Below are positions 25,500-34,216 of a stretch of 64,000 nt of DNA, one piece after another. The translations under genes and the position numbers were made by a program. Source of the stretch: CAWIVH01 sp963839475 (GTDB lineage: Bacteria > Acidobacteriota > UBA6911); contig CAWIVH010000021.1 of the NCBI GenBank assembly GCA_963839475.1, forward strand, positions 124,001-188,000, given 5' to 3'. The notes beneath the pieces were generated by a model. That model worked only from the letters and a program-made list of their open reading frames with translations. It made no database searches and had not been told where the DNA came from. Position 1 is the stretch's first letter. Each line of letters starts with the position of its first letter.

Positions 25500-25946
25500 T
25501 TGGAGACTCACAAGACACCTCATGAAATCCTCCACTTATTGGAAGGGCTGATATGCGGTTCAATCACAGCAGAGGACGTTGTCAATCGCTCCCAGCCGGA
25601 GGACGAACCGACCGCTATTATATTGAAGCGACTGGTGCAATTGCTGATAAATGAACGCCATCAGGTAAGGCAACAGATCTCTCAATCTGAGGAGAAAATT
25701 ATCCTCCAGGAGCAAGAGATCAGCCGCTTGAAGGAGATGAACACCCGGTTCCTGCGAACCGTAAGCCATGACCTCCGAGCTCCATTGGGAGGCATTGCCA
25801 TGGCTGCCGAACTCCTGCTGGAACCCGATCCTGACTGGGCAGAGGATGAGCGGAAAGCCTTCATCCAGGACATCATCGATCAGTGCCGTCAATTGATCGA
25901 TTTGATCAACAGCCTCAAGTCGTCGGCGTCGCCATCTTCCAATTAA
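25500..25946 (+). CDS. HisKA-only protein lacking a kinase ATPase domain
   Basis: A 148-residue protein that contains a coiled coil (about residues 45-80) and a dimerisation/phosphoacceptor domain with H90 in TVSHDLRAPLGGIAM, then ends without any HATPase domain. TTG 25500 follows GGGAGGG at a good distance and is preferred over TTG 25464. The stop codon is genuine and one base separates it from the convergent CBM9-like gene, so there is no room for a missing catalytic domain. It could be a phosphotransfer partner for the divergent PAS kinase, or a decayed kinase. Confidence 0.65.
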   Translation: METHKTPHEILHLLEGLICGSITAEDVVNRSQPEDEPTAIILKRLVQLLINERHQVRQQISQSEEKIILQEQEISRLKEMNTRFLRTVSHDLRAPLGGIAMAAELLLEPDPDWAEDERKAFIQDIIDQCRQLIDLINSLKSSASPSSN

Positions 25947-25947
25947 A

Positions 25948-26766
25948 TCATCGCTTTTTGGCGGCGTCGAGCACCGTCTCGTCTGAAAAGTGGACGAAGG
26001 TGAAAGTCTCCGGGATGTGGGAATCATAGTGGCCGTGCCGATTCCAAGTCCAGCCCGGGCTATGGTCAAGGCGGTGGCCCTCCCGGGAGAACTGCTGAAA
26101 CCGCGAGCAGTCGATCCGCCAGATATCACCAGCCCGTGGGGGCAGCGCCCGGTTCGGATCCAAAGCTTTGAATCCTTCCCACGGGAAAGCCAGTTCGGCA
26201 GTCCAACCTTTGTCGGTATGATTCCTGCTGTTGAGGATTCCGTCGACATGAACCGCATGCTTCAAGCCGGGAAAATCCCAATCGAGGAATCCAAAGCGTT
26301 CTCCCCGCGGATGAATGTGTCCGCCGACACCGGACAATTTTAGGATGCGCTGATTTTCGGGATTCCATTCCGCCTTGCCATGGAACCGGCTGCCCGGCAC
26401 AAGGGTGTCTTTCCAAATCCAGAAAACCTCATAAACGGTGTTCAGCGCGTTCATCTCAAATTCGTAATAGGCTTCCTTGTCGCCATCGATAAATATTTCG
26501 AGATCGTTATCCTCGTAGATTTTCGAATCGCGCTGGGTGAGAGATGCCCATACATCGGTTTCCTCCGCCCAAAAGCCGAAATAGAGGTTGAGGTCATCCC
26601 ACAAGATCGCAACCCTTGTGTCAAACCAGGCGGGATCACCCGTCACTATGTCCACAAATGGAGTGGATCGTGGGGCGGCGATCCAGGATGATTCTTCCAG
26701 CAGTCCGTCCACATGAATCGGGCCGGACGCACGATAGCAGGTATAATGCGCCAGTTCGGTCTTCAT
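25948..26766 (-). CDS. Carbohydrate-binding module family 9-like protein
   Basis: A 272-residue protein formed entirely of a CBM9-like beta-sandwich domain. Family segments include PIHVDGLLEESSWIAAP, RVAILWDDLNLYFGFWAEE, YEDNDLEIFIDGD and GWTAELAFPWEGFKAL. The aromatic-rich surface is usual for binding sugar ends. It has no signal peptide in the frame, which is unusual for a sugar-binding module and suggests a cytoplasmic or non-classical location, or a mis-set start. No enzyme domain is attached. Confidence 0.8.
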   Translation of the reverse strand: MKTELAHYTCYRASGPIHVDGLLEESSWIAAPRSTPFVDIVTGDPAWFDTRVAILWDDLNLYFGFWAEETDVWASLTQRDSKIYEDNDLEIFIDGDKEAYYEFEMNALNTVYEVFWIWKDTLVPGSRFHGKAEWNPENQRILKLSGVGGHIHPRGERFGFLDWDFPGLKHAVHVDGILNSRNHTDKGWTAELAFPWEGFKALDPNRALPPRAGDIWRIDCSRFQQFSREGHRLDHSPGWTWNRHGHYDSHIPETFTFVHFSDETVLDAAKKR

Positions 26767-27017
26767 AGCGCAGCAGTATCCACGGGAAGCTTCGCGTTGT
26801 CCAGCCCCACTGCTCGGGATGCGTGGTCAGGAGACTGAATCCCGCCGTGCAGGCCTGTAACTGAATGGTTGCAGCGATACTCCGGGGCATCCCGACCGGA
26901 AACAGCCTTATTCCTCGTTGAAGCCCGCCGACGAACCGACCTTTTCCGCAACTTCATCCTTGGCAGGTCCTATTCCTTCTTATTGTCAGCGGCTGCGGAC
27001 GAGTGTATACATTGCGC

Positions 27018-28706
27018 ATGCTACAGATCGGTAGATACCTAATCCTCAAAGAACTTGGGCGTGGCGCGATGGGAATCGTCTATGCTGCTTCCGATCCCAA
27101 CATAGGCCGCACGGTTGCCATCAAAACCATAAGTATCCAAAACGCGGAAGGTGCATCGGGTCAGCGTGAACTCCGGGATCGTCTGCGGCGCGAGGCTCAA
27201 TCCGCCGGTGTGCTTTCACACCCGGGCATCGTGACCATATTCGACATGGGAGAACAGGGGGACGATGCCTATATTGTCATGGAATATGTGGAGGGCAGCA
27301 CGCTCGAAGAGATCTTTGTCGCGGGGATGCCTCAGCATTCCGACTTTCTCTTTCGCATTTTGGGCAGAGCAGGTGAAGCCCTGGATTATGCGCACGGCAA
27401 GGGCATCATTCACAGGGACATCAAGCCTTCCAACATCATGATTGCGAAGGATGGTTGCGTAAAAATCACCGATTTCGGTGTGGCCAAGATCTCGACATCG
27501 ACCTCCATGACTTCCACCGGGATTGTGATCGGAACTCCTAATTACATGTCCCCTGAGCAAGCCCAGGCGCTCCCTGTAGATGGACGCTCCGATCAGTTCT
27601 CGCTGGCAGTGCTGGCTCACCGGGTCCTCACGGGAAAGTTGCCTTTTTTTGCCCCCACCCTCACCGGGGTGCTTTCCAAGATCCTGTGGTCAGAGCCCGA
27701 TTTCAGCGATACTCACCTTCCAGCTAAAGTACGTTCCGTGCTGCTCAAAGCGCTCTCCAAAGATCCGGCGCTGCGCTTCCCGACATGCGCGGAATTCGCG
27801 CGGGAGCTCGAACGGACCTGGGGTGATAGCGGACTGGTGGATCTCCCCGCCCCATCCTCCAAGGGAACCTCAACCAATTTGCCTAACCTTCCGGTCTCCC
27901 CAATTCTCGAGGCATCGGAACAGTCTACCGCGGAATTTGGCTTTCAAGCGCCCGTTCCACCAACCGCGAAGATGGCAGCTTCGGGGACAACTCTGATCCC
28001 TCTGCCGGCTGATCCGGCCGGGGTCACGAAAGCACCACTCGAGCCGGCCACCTCTTTGCCAGAGGTCAGGAACCCAGTCTCCCGGGCGCCGCGCCGGCCA
28101 GGCATCGTGCCGGTATTTCTGGCCTTTTTTGTCCTATTATGCGCCGGAGTTTTAGGCTACCTGTATTTTTTCCGGCAAGAACCGGGTGGGGATTCGGCGG
28201 CCAAAGGCGCACCGATTGTGCAGAAAACCGACGCGGCGGTGGAGCCATCCAACGGCGCACGCCTCTCCGGGGAACCCAGTTCGCCGGACACCTCTGCCTC
28301 GATGCCCGCCGGGTCATCGAAGAATCCACCCGATGCGATGCCGTCTCGCAACGCGACGGCTAAACCACCCCAGAGCGAAAATGCGGCTGAACCCGCCGCC
28401 GAAAAACTCCGGCTCCAGCCTTCGAAGAAGCCCGGATTGGAATCAGCGTCTATACCTTCCTCCGGAATCATCACCTGGACCGGTCGGTTGAAGAAAAACA
28501 GCATCGTGGTGATTTCAGATAAAGGAGCGTCGGTGGGTTCCGCCTCCGGCCGGCTTCCCGGGTTCGCTGTCCGCATCGAGGTTGAGCCGCCGTCGGTGGT
28601 GATCCGGGTGCTGCCGAATGAAAAGAACGGCTGGAAAGAAATCATTTTTGGAAGCGGTTCAGAACCGCGCGAATCTATTACAATCCGTTGGATTGCTGTT
28701 CAGTAG
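27018..28706 (+). CDS. Membrane-anchored eukaryotic-type Ser/Thr protein kinase
   Basis: A 562-residue kinase of the PknB type. The cytoplasmic kinase domain (about 1-265) has the glycine loop LGRGAMGIVY, VAIKTI with the ATP lysine, HRDIKPSNIMI with the catalytic Asp, DFGVAK and MSPEQA. All catalytic residues are present. A Pro/Ser/Ala-rich linker (about 270-360) leads to one membrane helix (about 362-384). The extracytoplasmic tail begins with another low-complexity Pro/Ala/Ser stretch and ends in a small strand-rich region (GIITWTGRLKKNSIVVISDK). There are no PASTA repeats. A GTG at 27003 would add five residues. Confidence 0.9.
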   Translation: MLQIGRYLILKELGRGAMGIVYAASDPNIGRTVAIKTISIQNAEGASGQRELRDRLRREAQSAGVLSHPGIVTIFDMGEQGDDAYIVMEYVEGSTLEEIFVAGMPQHSDFLFRILGRAGEALDYAHGKGIIHRDIKPSNIMIAKDGCVKITDFGVAKISTSTSMTSTGIVIGTPNYMSPEQAQALPVDGRSDQFSLAVLAHRVLTGKLPFFAPTLTGVLSKILWSEPDFSDTHLPAKVRSVLLKALSKDPALRFPTCAEFARELERTWGDSGLVDLPAPSSKGTSTNLPNLPVSPILEASEQSTAEFGFQAPVPPTAKMAASGTTLIPLPADPAGVTKAPLEPATSLPEVRNPVSRAPRRPGIVPVFLAFFVLLCAGVLGYLYFFRQEPGGDSAAKGAPIVQKTDAAVEPSNGARLSGEPSSPDTSASMPAGSSKNPPDAMPSRNATAKPPQSENAAEPAAEKLRLQPSKKPGLESASIPSSGIITWTGRLKKNSIVVISDKGASVGSASGRLPGFAVRIEVEPPSVVIRVLPNEKNGWKEIIFGSGSEPRESITIRWIAVQ

Positions 28707-28847
28707 CGGCGGGGGGGACATTCGAGATTTGAAGCCTCGGAAAGGGGCACTGTCTGCGGCAATGGCTTTTATAGGATGGTGCTGAAAGCGAAATAGATAA
28801 GCTGTCGCCCCTCCAGTGATTTTTCGATTTGCGTCCCGACCCCGTGT

Positions 28848-28904
28848 CGCACCCCGCTTCGCGGGGCTTACCCGGAGCTGTTTGCTTCCGGTCCCTCGGG
28901 CCTG
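28848..28904. repeat. Degenerate copy of one arm of the palindromic repeat
   Basis: This 57-base stretch matches 58386-58442 at 45 of 57 positions without gaps, counted by hand. It carries the same short hairpin (CCCCGC-TTC-GCGGGG) and the same tail that ends in GGGCCTG. Only one arm is visible here: no inverted partner or central stem is found. It sits in the 241-base gap between the Ser/Thr kinase gene and the convergent PLP-enzyme gene; nothing else was recognised in that gap. Confidence 0.6.
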
Positions 28905-28947
28905 GTCGGGCAGCTCAAATGCCTGTCGATCAAGATATGTTTGCTGC

Positions 28948-30126
28948 CTAAATTACCTTGAGCGCCTGATCAAGATCGGCCACCAGGTCTTCGGCGTCTT
29001 CAATTCCCATGGACAGGCGCACCAGGTCGTCGGGGATTTCCAAAGCCCTTCTCTCGGCGCGAGTTTTGTCCCAAAAGGACATCGTTGCCACAAGCTCCGC
29101 CAGGCTCTCCACCCCGCCCAGCGAGGGTGCGATTCGGAATATCCGCAATCGGTCGAGGAATCGTTCCGAATCCCTCAGGTTTGCTTTGAGCCTGCAGGAA
29201 ACGAGTCCGCCGAAGCCGCGCATCAGGCGGGTCGCGATTTCGTGATGCGGATGGCTCGGTATGCCCGGGTAGTAGACCCTTCGGACTTTGGGATGTTCTT
29301 CCAGGAAACGTGCGACCGCTAATCCGTTTTGGTTGTGCCGATCCATTCGCAGTGCCAGGGTTTTCATGCCGCGGAGGATGAGATACGCGGCCAGCGGCGG
29401 AAGCAGCGTGCCGATCGTGCCGTGGAACTCGCGTATCGGCAGAAGGTCTTTGCGCCGCCCGATCACGGCGCCCCCGATGACGTCGTTGTGTCCCGCGACA
29501 TACTTGGTCAGGGAGAGGATCAGGATATCGGCTCCCAGAGCCACCGGATCCGCGTTGAACGGGCCGGCGATCGTCGGATCGACTATGAGCGGAATGCCGC
29601 GCCTGGCCGTGGCAGAAGCTACGGCCGTCACATCGGGAACATAGAGGTGAGGGTTGGTGGGCATCTCGAGGAATACCGCGCGCGTGCGCCGGGTTAGGGC
29701 TGCAATAACCGAATCCGCTGTTGGTTCGGCAAAGATCGCTCGAACACCTAGCCTTGCAAGCAAGCGCTCGCTGAATACGCGCGTGCGCCGGTAGGTTTCG
29801 GATGTCATCACCAGATCGTCGCCGCTCTTGAGCAATGAGAGAAGCGTATTCACCACCGCAGCCATGCCCGAGGAAGTCACCACCGCGTCCTCCGCACCGT
29901 GAATGGCAGCAAGCTTCGCCTCCAGCGCTTGTTGGGTGGGGGTGCCATAACGACCATATTCGAACCGGGTCTTGATCAATTCCTCCTGGTATGCGCGCAC
30001 CTCGGCCGAGGTTTCGAAGCAGAAAGTGGCCGTTTGCACAATAGGTTCGGCTACCGCATGGCCGAGCTTTTTGCGACGCTCACCGGCATGGACAGTCAGG
30101 GTTGATTCTTTCACGGCATCTCGCAT
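28948..30126 (-). CDS. Cys/Met metabolism PLP-dependent enzyme (cystathionine gamma-synthase/lyase family)
   Basis: A 392-residue fold-type I PLP enzyme. The substrate-loop EYGRYGTPTQQALEAKLAAI, VVTSSGMAAVVNTLLSLL for phosphate binding, and the Schiff-base lysine K208 in LSLTKYVAGHNDVIGGAVIG are clear. The family contains cystathionine gamma-synthase, beta- and gamma-lyases, methionine gamma-lyase and O-acetylhomoserine sulfhydrylase, which cannot be separated here by eye. No methionine or cysteine genes are nearby. The length is normal and the frame is intact. Confidence 0.85.
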   Translation of the reverse strand: MRDAVKESTLTVHAGERRKKLGHAVAEPIVQTATFCFETSAEVRAYQEELIKTRFEYGRYGTPTQQALEAKLAAIHGAEDAVVTSSGMAAVVNTLLSLLKSGDDLVMTSETYRRTRVFSERLLARLGVRAIFAEPTADSVIAALTRRTRAVFLEMPTNPHLYVPDVTAVASATARRGIPLIVDPTIAGPFNADPVALGADILILSLTKYVAGHNDVIGGAVIGRRKDLLPIREFHGTIGTLLPPLAAYLILRGMKTLALRMDRHNQNGLAVARFLEEHPKVRRVYYPGIPSHPHHEIATRLMRGFGGLVSCRLKANLRDSERFLDRLRIFRIAPSLGGVESLAELVATMSFWDKTRAERRALEIPDDLVRLSMGIEDAEDLVADLDQALKVI

Positions 30127-30179
30127 GTGGCTTTCTCCTTAGCCGGGCTTGTTGCCTTGCTTTGCCAATTTTCCCGGCA

Positions 30180-32576
30180 TCATTTTCGCAACTCTACCAA
30201 GGTGGCTCCGGCTCCGCCCTGGTTCGGGGCCGCCAATTCAAAGCCGGCAACGTGCGGGTGATCCTTTAAGAACCCGGCGATAGCTCGGCGCAGGATTCCC
30301 TTGCCATGCCCGTGGATTATTCGGACCTTCTCTGCCCCTCCGAGGAAAGCCTCATCGAGGAATTTATCCACACGGTCGAGCGCCTCGTCGGCAGTCAAGC
30401 CGATCACCTTCACCTCATGGATGACCGGCTGGTCCAGGTCTGCAGCCGCGGCTACGACACTGGATACTGGCTTCGCCGGAGAGGCGGACCCGATGCGCTG
30501 CAAATCTTCGGCCACGGTTTTGTATCGCAAGGCGCCGATGTTCACTGTATGGGCGTTATCCTGAATGGATTCGAGGATTCCTTCCCGTCCCAATGACACG
30601 ATGCGCACTCGGTCCCCCTGTCGGAGAGAAACAATTTCGAATTGCGGGGGAGCGGTATGGCGATCTTGATCCGAAGAAACCTGATGGGGCAGGGATGGCA
30701 CGACGGCGCGCTTGATTTGTTCCGCTGAGCGCCTCAATTCACCCGTGCGGATGGCTGCAACTTTTTTCAGTTTTTCCGCGGCGACACGGTCCTTAACGAC
30801 CCCGATAAGTCGCTCGCTCTGCTCTGAGAAGTCGCGCATGACGCGGGCAAGTTCCGCTTCGAAATGTAGCCTTTGCTTTTCTTCCTGTTGCAGGGAAGCC
30901 GCGGCCATTTTTTCGCGCTCGATTCCGGCCAGCCTGATTTCTTCCATCAGCGTGTGTTTCAATGCTTCCTGCTCATCCGCGGTTGCTTTCAGCCGCTTGA
31001 GGTAATCTCCGGCCTGCGCCTGCAGCGGATCCCTGAGACTGCGCGCGGCAGCCAGGATTTCTTCAGGGATGTTCATCCGGTTGGCGATCTCGATGCCGGA
31101 CGAGGCGCCGGCAACCCCCAGCAGCAAGCGGTACGTGGGTCGGAGGGTGACTTCATCGAATTCCACGGAGGCATTCCGAACGCCTGCCGTTCTCGATGCC
31201 CACATTTTTACGCCGCCGTAATGTGTTGTGGCAACGGTTATCGCTCCGCGCGTCCGGAAATAATCTACGATGGCGACCGCGAGTGCCGTACCTTCATCCG
31301 GGTCAGTGCCGGTGCCGACTTCGTCAAGGAGGATCAGAGATGGAGGGTCGATGATGCGTGTCATTTCGGAGATATTGCGGAGATGGGCCGTGAAGGTGGA
31401 AAGGTTCGCCGCTATCGACTGCTGATCTCCGATGTCCGCAAAGACCTGCCTGAATAACGGCATCCTGCAGGAGAAGGCTGGAACCAGCAAACCCATCTGG
31501 CCCATCAGGGCCATCAGTCCAACCGTTTTCAGGACGACGGTTTTCCCTCCCGCATTCGGGCCGCTGATAATGAGGATCCGGTGATCGGTGTCCAATTCGA
31601 TAGAAACCGGGACAACCGCAACCTGGGATTCCCGGAGCGAATGCTCCAGCAGGATGTGCCGCCCTTCTTCTATTCTCAGATCCAGGCTTTCGGAGATCTG
31701 CGGCCGCACGCAACGGAATTCAAGGGCCAGTAGACCCTTGGCCTGCGCAAAATCCAGGTCCGCGACGGCGCGGGTTGCGATCCGAATCAACGGCAGATGA
31801 GTGCGCAACGATTCGCTTATTTGAAACAGGATGCGTGCAATTTCGATTTCTTCCTGTTCGCGAAGTCTCACCAGCTCATTGTTCTGTTCAATGGCCACCA
31901 GCGGTTCGACAAAGGTTGTCTGGCCGCTCGAGGATAAGCCATGAACAACGCCGGGAATGGTCCCGCGGGAATCGGTGCGAACCGGTATGACAAAGCGTCC
32001 GTTCCTGAAGGTAATGATTTCATCCTGCACCGCCCTCGCTTCACGGCGTAGAATGGAATCCAGGGTTCTCTGGACCCGGTTTCTGGCGTCGGCCATTTCA
32101 CGTCGAATGGCACGCAGTTCAGGGCTGGCTGAGTCATCGATCTCCCCCCCGGGAAGGATTTTTCCGCGGATGTCCGCCAGCAGGCGGCGAAGGTCGGGAA
32201 TCGAGCTCGTTATTGAGGCGAGGAGTGGGTACTGAAGTTTGACTTCCTGTTCACGGAATAGGCTGCGCTGGTCTGCAGCCACAGCCAGAATCCGTTCGAG
32301 CAGCAGAATCTGGTGGGCATCCAGGCTGGCTTCAGATACTTGCAGGCGTGCCAGCGCCTCCGCGGGATCCTCAATTCCCGATAAGCCAAATCGATTGCCG
32401 GAACGCGCATATTCGGCGCATTCAGCACTTATATCGAGGCCGCGATTGATTTCAGCGAAATCGACATGAGGCCGGAGATCGTGCACCAGTACCCGCCCCA
32501 ACGGCGTTTGCACGTGGCGGAGCAGAAGTTCAGTCAGGGATTTCAACTCCAGAGTTTCAAACGTTCTCGCGTCCAT
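30180..32576 (-). CDS. mutS2: Endonuclease MutS2 / ribosome-rescue factor RqcU
   Basis: MutS2 (798 aa) lacks the mismatch-recognition domain of MutS1. The N-terminal lever and core run to about residue 320. The ATPase domain follows with Walker A IISGPNAGGKTVVLKTVGLM and Walker B LILLDEVGTGTDPDEG. A long coiled coil (about 515-640) leads to a KOW-like segment and a C-terminal Smr nuclease domain (about 725-798) with HGHGKGILR. The usual LDLRG of Smr is VIGL here. Family members suppress recombination or split collided ribosomes. It lies 53 bases upstream of the PLP-enzyme gene, same strand. Confidence 0.92.
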   Translation of the reverse strand: MDARTFETLELKSLTELLLRHVQTPLGRVLVHDLRPHVDFAEINRGLDISAECAEYARSGNRFGLSGIEDPAEALARLQVSEASLDAHQILLLERILAVAADQRSLFREQEVKLQYPLLASITSSIPDLRRLLADIRGKILPGGEIDDSASPELRAIRREMADARNRVQRTLDSILRREARAVQDEIITFRNGRFVIPVRTDSRGTIPGVVHGLSSSGQTTFVEPLVAIEQNNELVRLREQEEIEIARILFQISESLRTHLPLIRIATRAVADLDFAQAKGLLALEFRCVRPQISESLDLRIEEGRHILLEHSLRESQVAVVPVSIELDTDHRILIISGPNAGGKTVVLKTVGLMALMGQMGLLVPAFSCRMPLFRQVFADIGDQQSIAANLSTFTAHLRNISEMTRIIDPPSLILLDEVGTGTDPDEGTALAVAIVDYFRTRGAITVATTHYGGVKMWASRTAGVRNASVEFDEVTLRPTYRLLLGVAGASSGIEIANRMNIPEEILAAARSLRDPLQAQAGDYLKRLKATADEQEALKHTLMEEIRLAGIEREKMAAASLQQEEKQRLHFEAELARVMRDFSEQSERLIGVVKDRVAAEKLKKVAAIRTGELRRSAEQIKRAVVPSLPHQVSSDQDRHTAPPQFEIVSLRQGDRVRIVSLGREGILESIQDNAHTVNIGALRYKTVAEDLQRIGSASPAKPVSSVVAAAADLDQPVIHEVKVIGLTADEALDRVDKFLDEAFLGGAEKVRIIHGHGKGILRRAIAGFLKDHPHVAGFELAAPNQGGAGATLVELRK

Positions 32577-32761
32577 AGACAGCGAATGTTACGCATACTG
32601 TGCCGCGCGGTCAACGAGCAGGGGCACGATTATGAAGAGTTACTCCGAATCCCATACCCACTTTTCACACGTGGTTTTAGGGCCGCTGCGCCGGTTGGGG
32701 CATTTGACCCTTCTCGGGTGGAATGCTCTCAGTGGAAGGCTGACCGGCTGGAGCGCAGCTG

Positions 32762-32791
32762 TTGATATCACTGGAGTTATATTAATATATT
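32762..32791 (+). promoter_or_regulatory. Candidate sigma-70 promoter for the GTPase-argF-rocD operon
   Basis: TTGATA at 32762-32767 and TATATT at 32786-32791 are separated by 18 bases. They match the housekeeping -35 and -10 elements at five of six positions each. The spot is a distinctly AT-rich island in the 297-base gap before the operon, which otherwise shows nothing. The start codon at 32874 lies about 75 bases beyond the predicted start site. Confidence 0.45.
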
Positions 32792-32873
32792 ATGCTGGGT
32801 TTGCTTCCATTTTAAGGAACGCTTATTGCTCTCTGGAATGACATCAAGAATTGATGATCGAGGGGTATCATTT

Positions 32874-34205
32874 ATGGCTGGAGCCAGGAAACTGATTATC
32901 ATGGGTGCGGCGGGAAGGGACTTTCATAATTTCAATGTTTGCTTCCGCAATAACCCGGATTACCGGGTCGAGGCCTTCACTGCTTATCAGATCCCCAACA
33001 TTGCCGGCCGCAACTACCCGCCGGAACTGGCTGGAAACGGCTACCCGGACGGGATTCCAATATTCGATGAAAAGCTTCTCCCCGAACTTATAGCTCGGCT
33101 CAATGCCGAGGAGATTGTTTTTTCCTACAGCGATGTTTCTCACCTCGAGGTAATGCATCGCGCTTCCCTGGTCAATGCCCTGGGGGCCGATTTCCGGCTG
33201 CTAAGCGCAAAAAAAACGATGATTGCCTCCAGAAAACCCGTTATTTCGGTGTGTGCCGTACGCACAGGCTGTGGGAAAAGCCCCACATCGCGCCGCATCA
33301 CTGAGCTTCTCGCAAAAAAAGGAAAATCGGTCGTCGTCGTGCGGCACCCCATGCCCTATGGCGCCGATATCAATGCCCAGCGATGCCAGCGCTTTGGTGA
33401 ACTGGAAGATCTCAACCGGCATCGCTGCACTATCGAAGAGCGCGAGGAATATGAGTCCCATATTCAAAACGGGACCATCGTTTATGCGGGTGTCGACTAT
33501 GAAGAGATTCTGCGGCAGGCCGAGAAGGAAGCCGATGTGATCCTTTGGGACGGGGGAAACAACGACACTCCATTCTACAAGCCCGACCTGCATATTGTGC
33601 TCGTGGATCCGCACAGGCCCGGGCATGAGATCAGCTACTATCCTGGAGAGACGAATTTACGGATGGCGCAGGTTGTCGTCATAAGCAAGGCAGGGAACGC
33701 ACCCCCGGACGGAATCACAAGAGTTACCGCGAACGTGAAGCGATTGAATCCCCAGGCAAAGATCGTTCGAGCCAATTCCATCGTCAGTGTGCAGGACGAG
33801 GCTTCGATTCGAGGCAAGCGCGTCCTGGTGATAGAAGACGGGCCGACGTTGACCCATGGCGACATGACTTACGGCGCGGCTCATGTGGCTGCCAGGGATT
33901 TCGGAGCAGCATGCATCGTGGATCCGCGGCCGTACGCCATTGGTTCCATCCGAGAGACCTTCGAGAAATACAGCCACTTGACGGACGTGCTTCCGGCCAT
34001 GGGCTACAGTGATCTTCAGGTCGCCGAATTGCAGGCGACCATCGAAGCGGTGCCCTGCGATGCCGTTCTGGTCGGGACCCCGCTTGATCTCGGGAGACTG
34101 GTGAAAACCTCTCGTCCGATGATACGGGTCACCTACAGCCTGGACAATGAAGCCACACAGGCTCTGGACCTGATTCTCGATGACTTTCTCAAAGCGCATG
34201 CATGA
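32874..34205 (+). CDS. Predicted GTPase, cyclic 2,3-diphosphoglycerate synthetase-like
   Basis: A 443-residue protein of the cyclic 2,3-diphosphoglycerate synthetase/COG2403 family. The N-terminal Rossmann-like domain begins KLIIMGAAGRDFHNFNVCFR. The P-loop-like CAVRTGCGKSPTSRRITELL lies near residue 125, followed by VVVVRHPMPYG and ILWDGGNNDTPFYKPDLHI. The archaeal synthetase makes an osmolyte in thermophiles, whereas bacterial members are uncharacterised. ATG 32874 has GAGGGG about nine bases upstream; a start at 32826 is less likely. The stop overlaps or nearly abuts the ornithine carbamoyltransferase start, which suggests a role linked to ornithine or carbamoyl phosphate. Confidence 0.78.
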   Translation: MAGARKLIIMGAAGRDFHNFNVCFRNNPDYRVEAFTAYQIPNIAGRNYPPELAGNGYPDGIPIFDEKLLPELIARLNAEEIVFSYSDVSHLEVMHRASLVNALGADFRLLSAKKTMIASRKPVISVCAVRTGCGKSPTSRRITELLAKKGKSVVVVRHPMPYGADINAQRCQRFGELEDLNRHRCTIEEREEYESHIQNGTIVYAGVDYEEILRQAEKEADVILWDGGNNDTPFYKPDLHIVLVDPHRPGHEISYYPGETNLRMAQVVVISKAGNAPPDGITRVTANVKRLNPQAKIVRANSIVSVQDEASIRGKRVLVIEDGPTLTHGDMTYGAAHVAARDFGAACIVDPRPYAIGSIRETFEKYSHLTDVLPAMGYSDLQVAELQATIEAVPCDAVLVGTPLDLGRLVKTSRPMIRVTYSLDNEATQALDLILDDFLKAHA

Positions 34206-34216
34206 GGTTTGAATTC

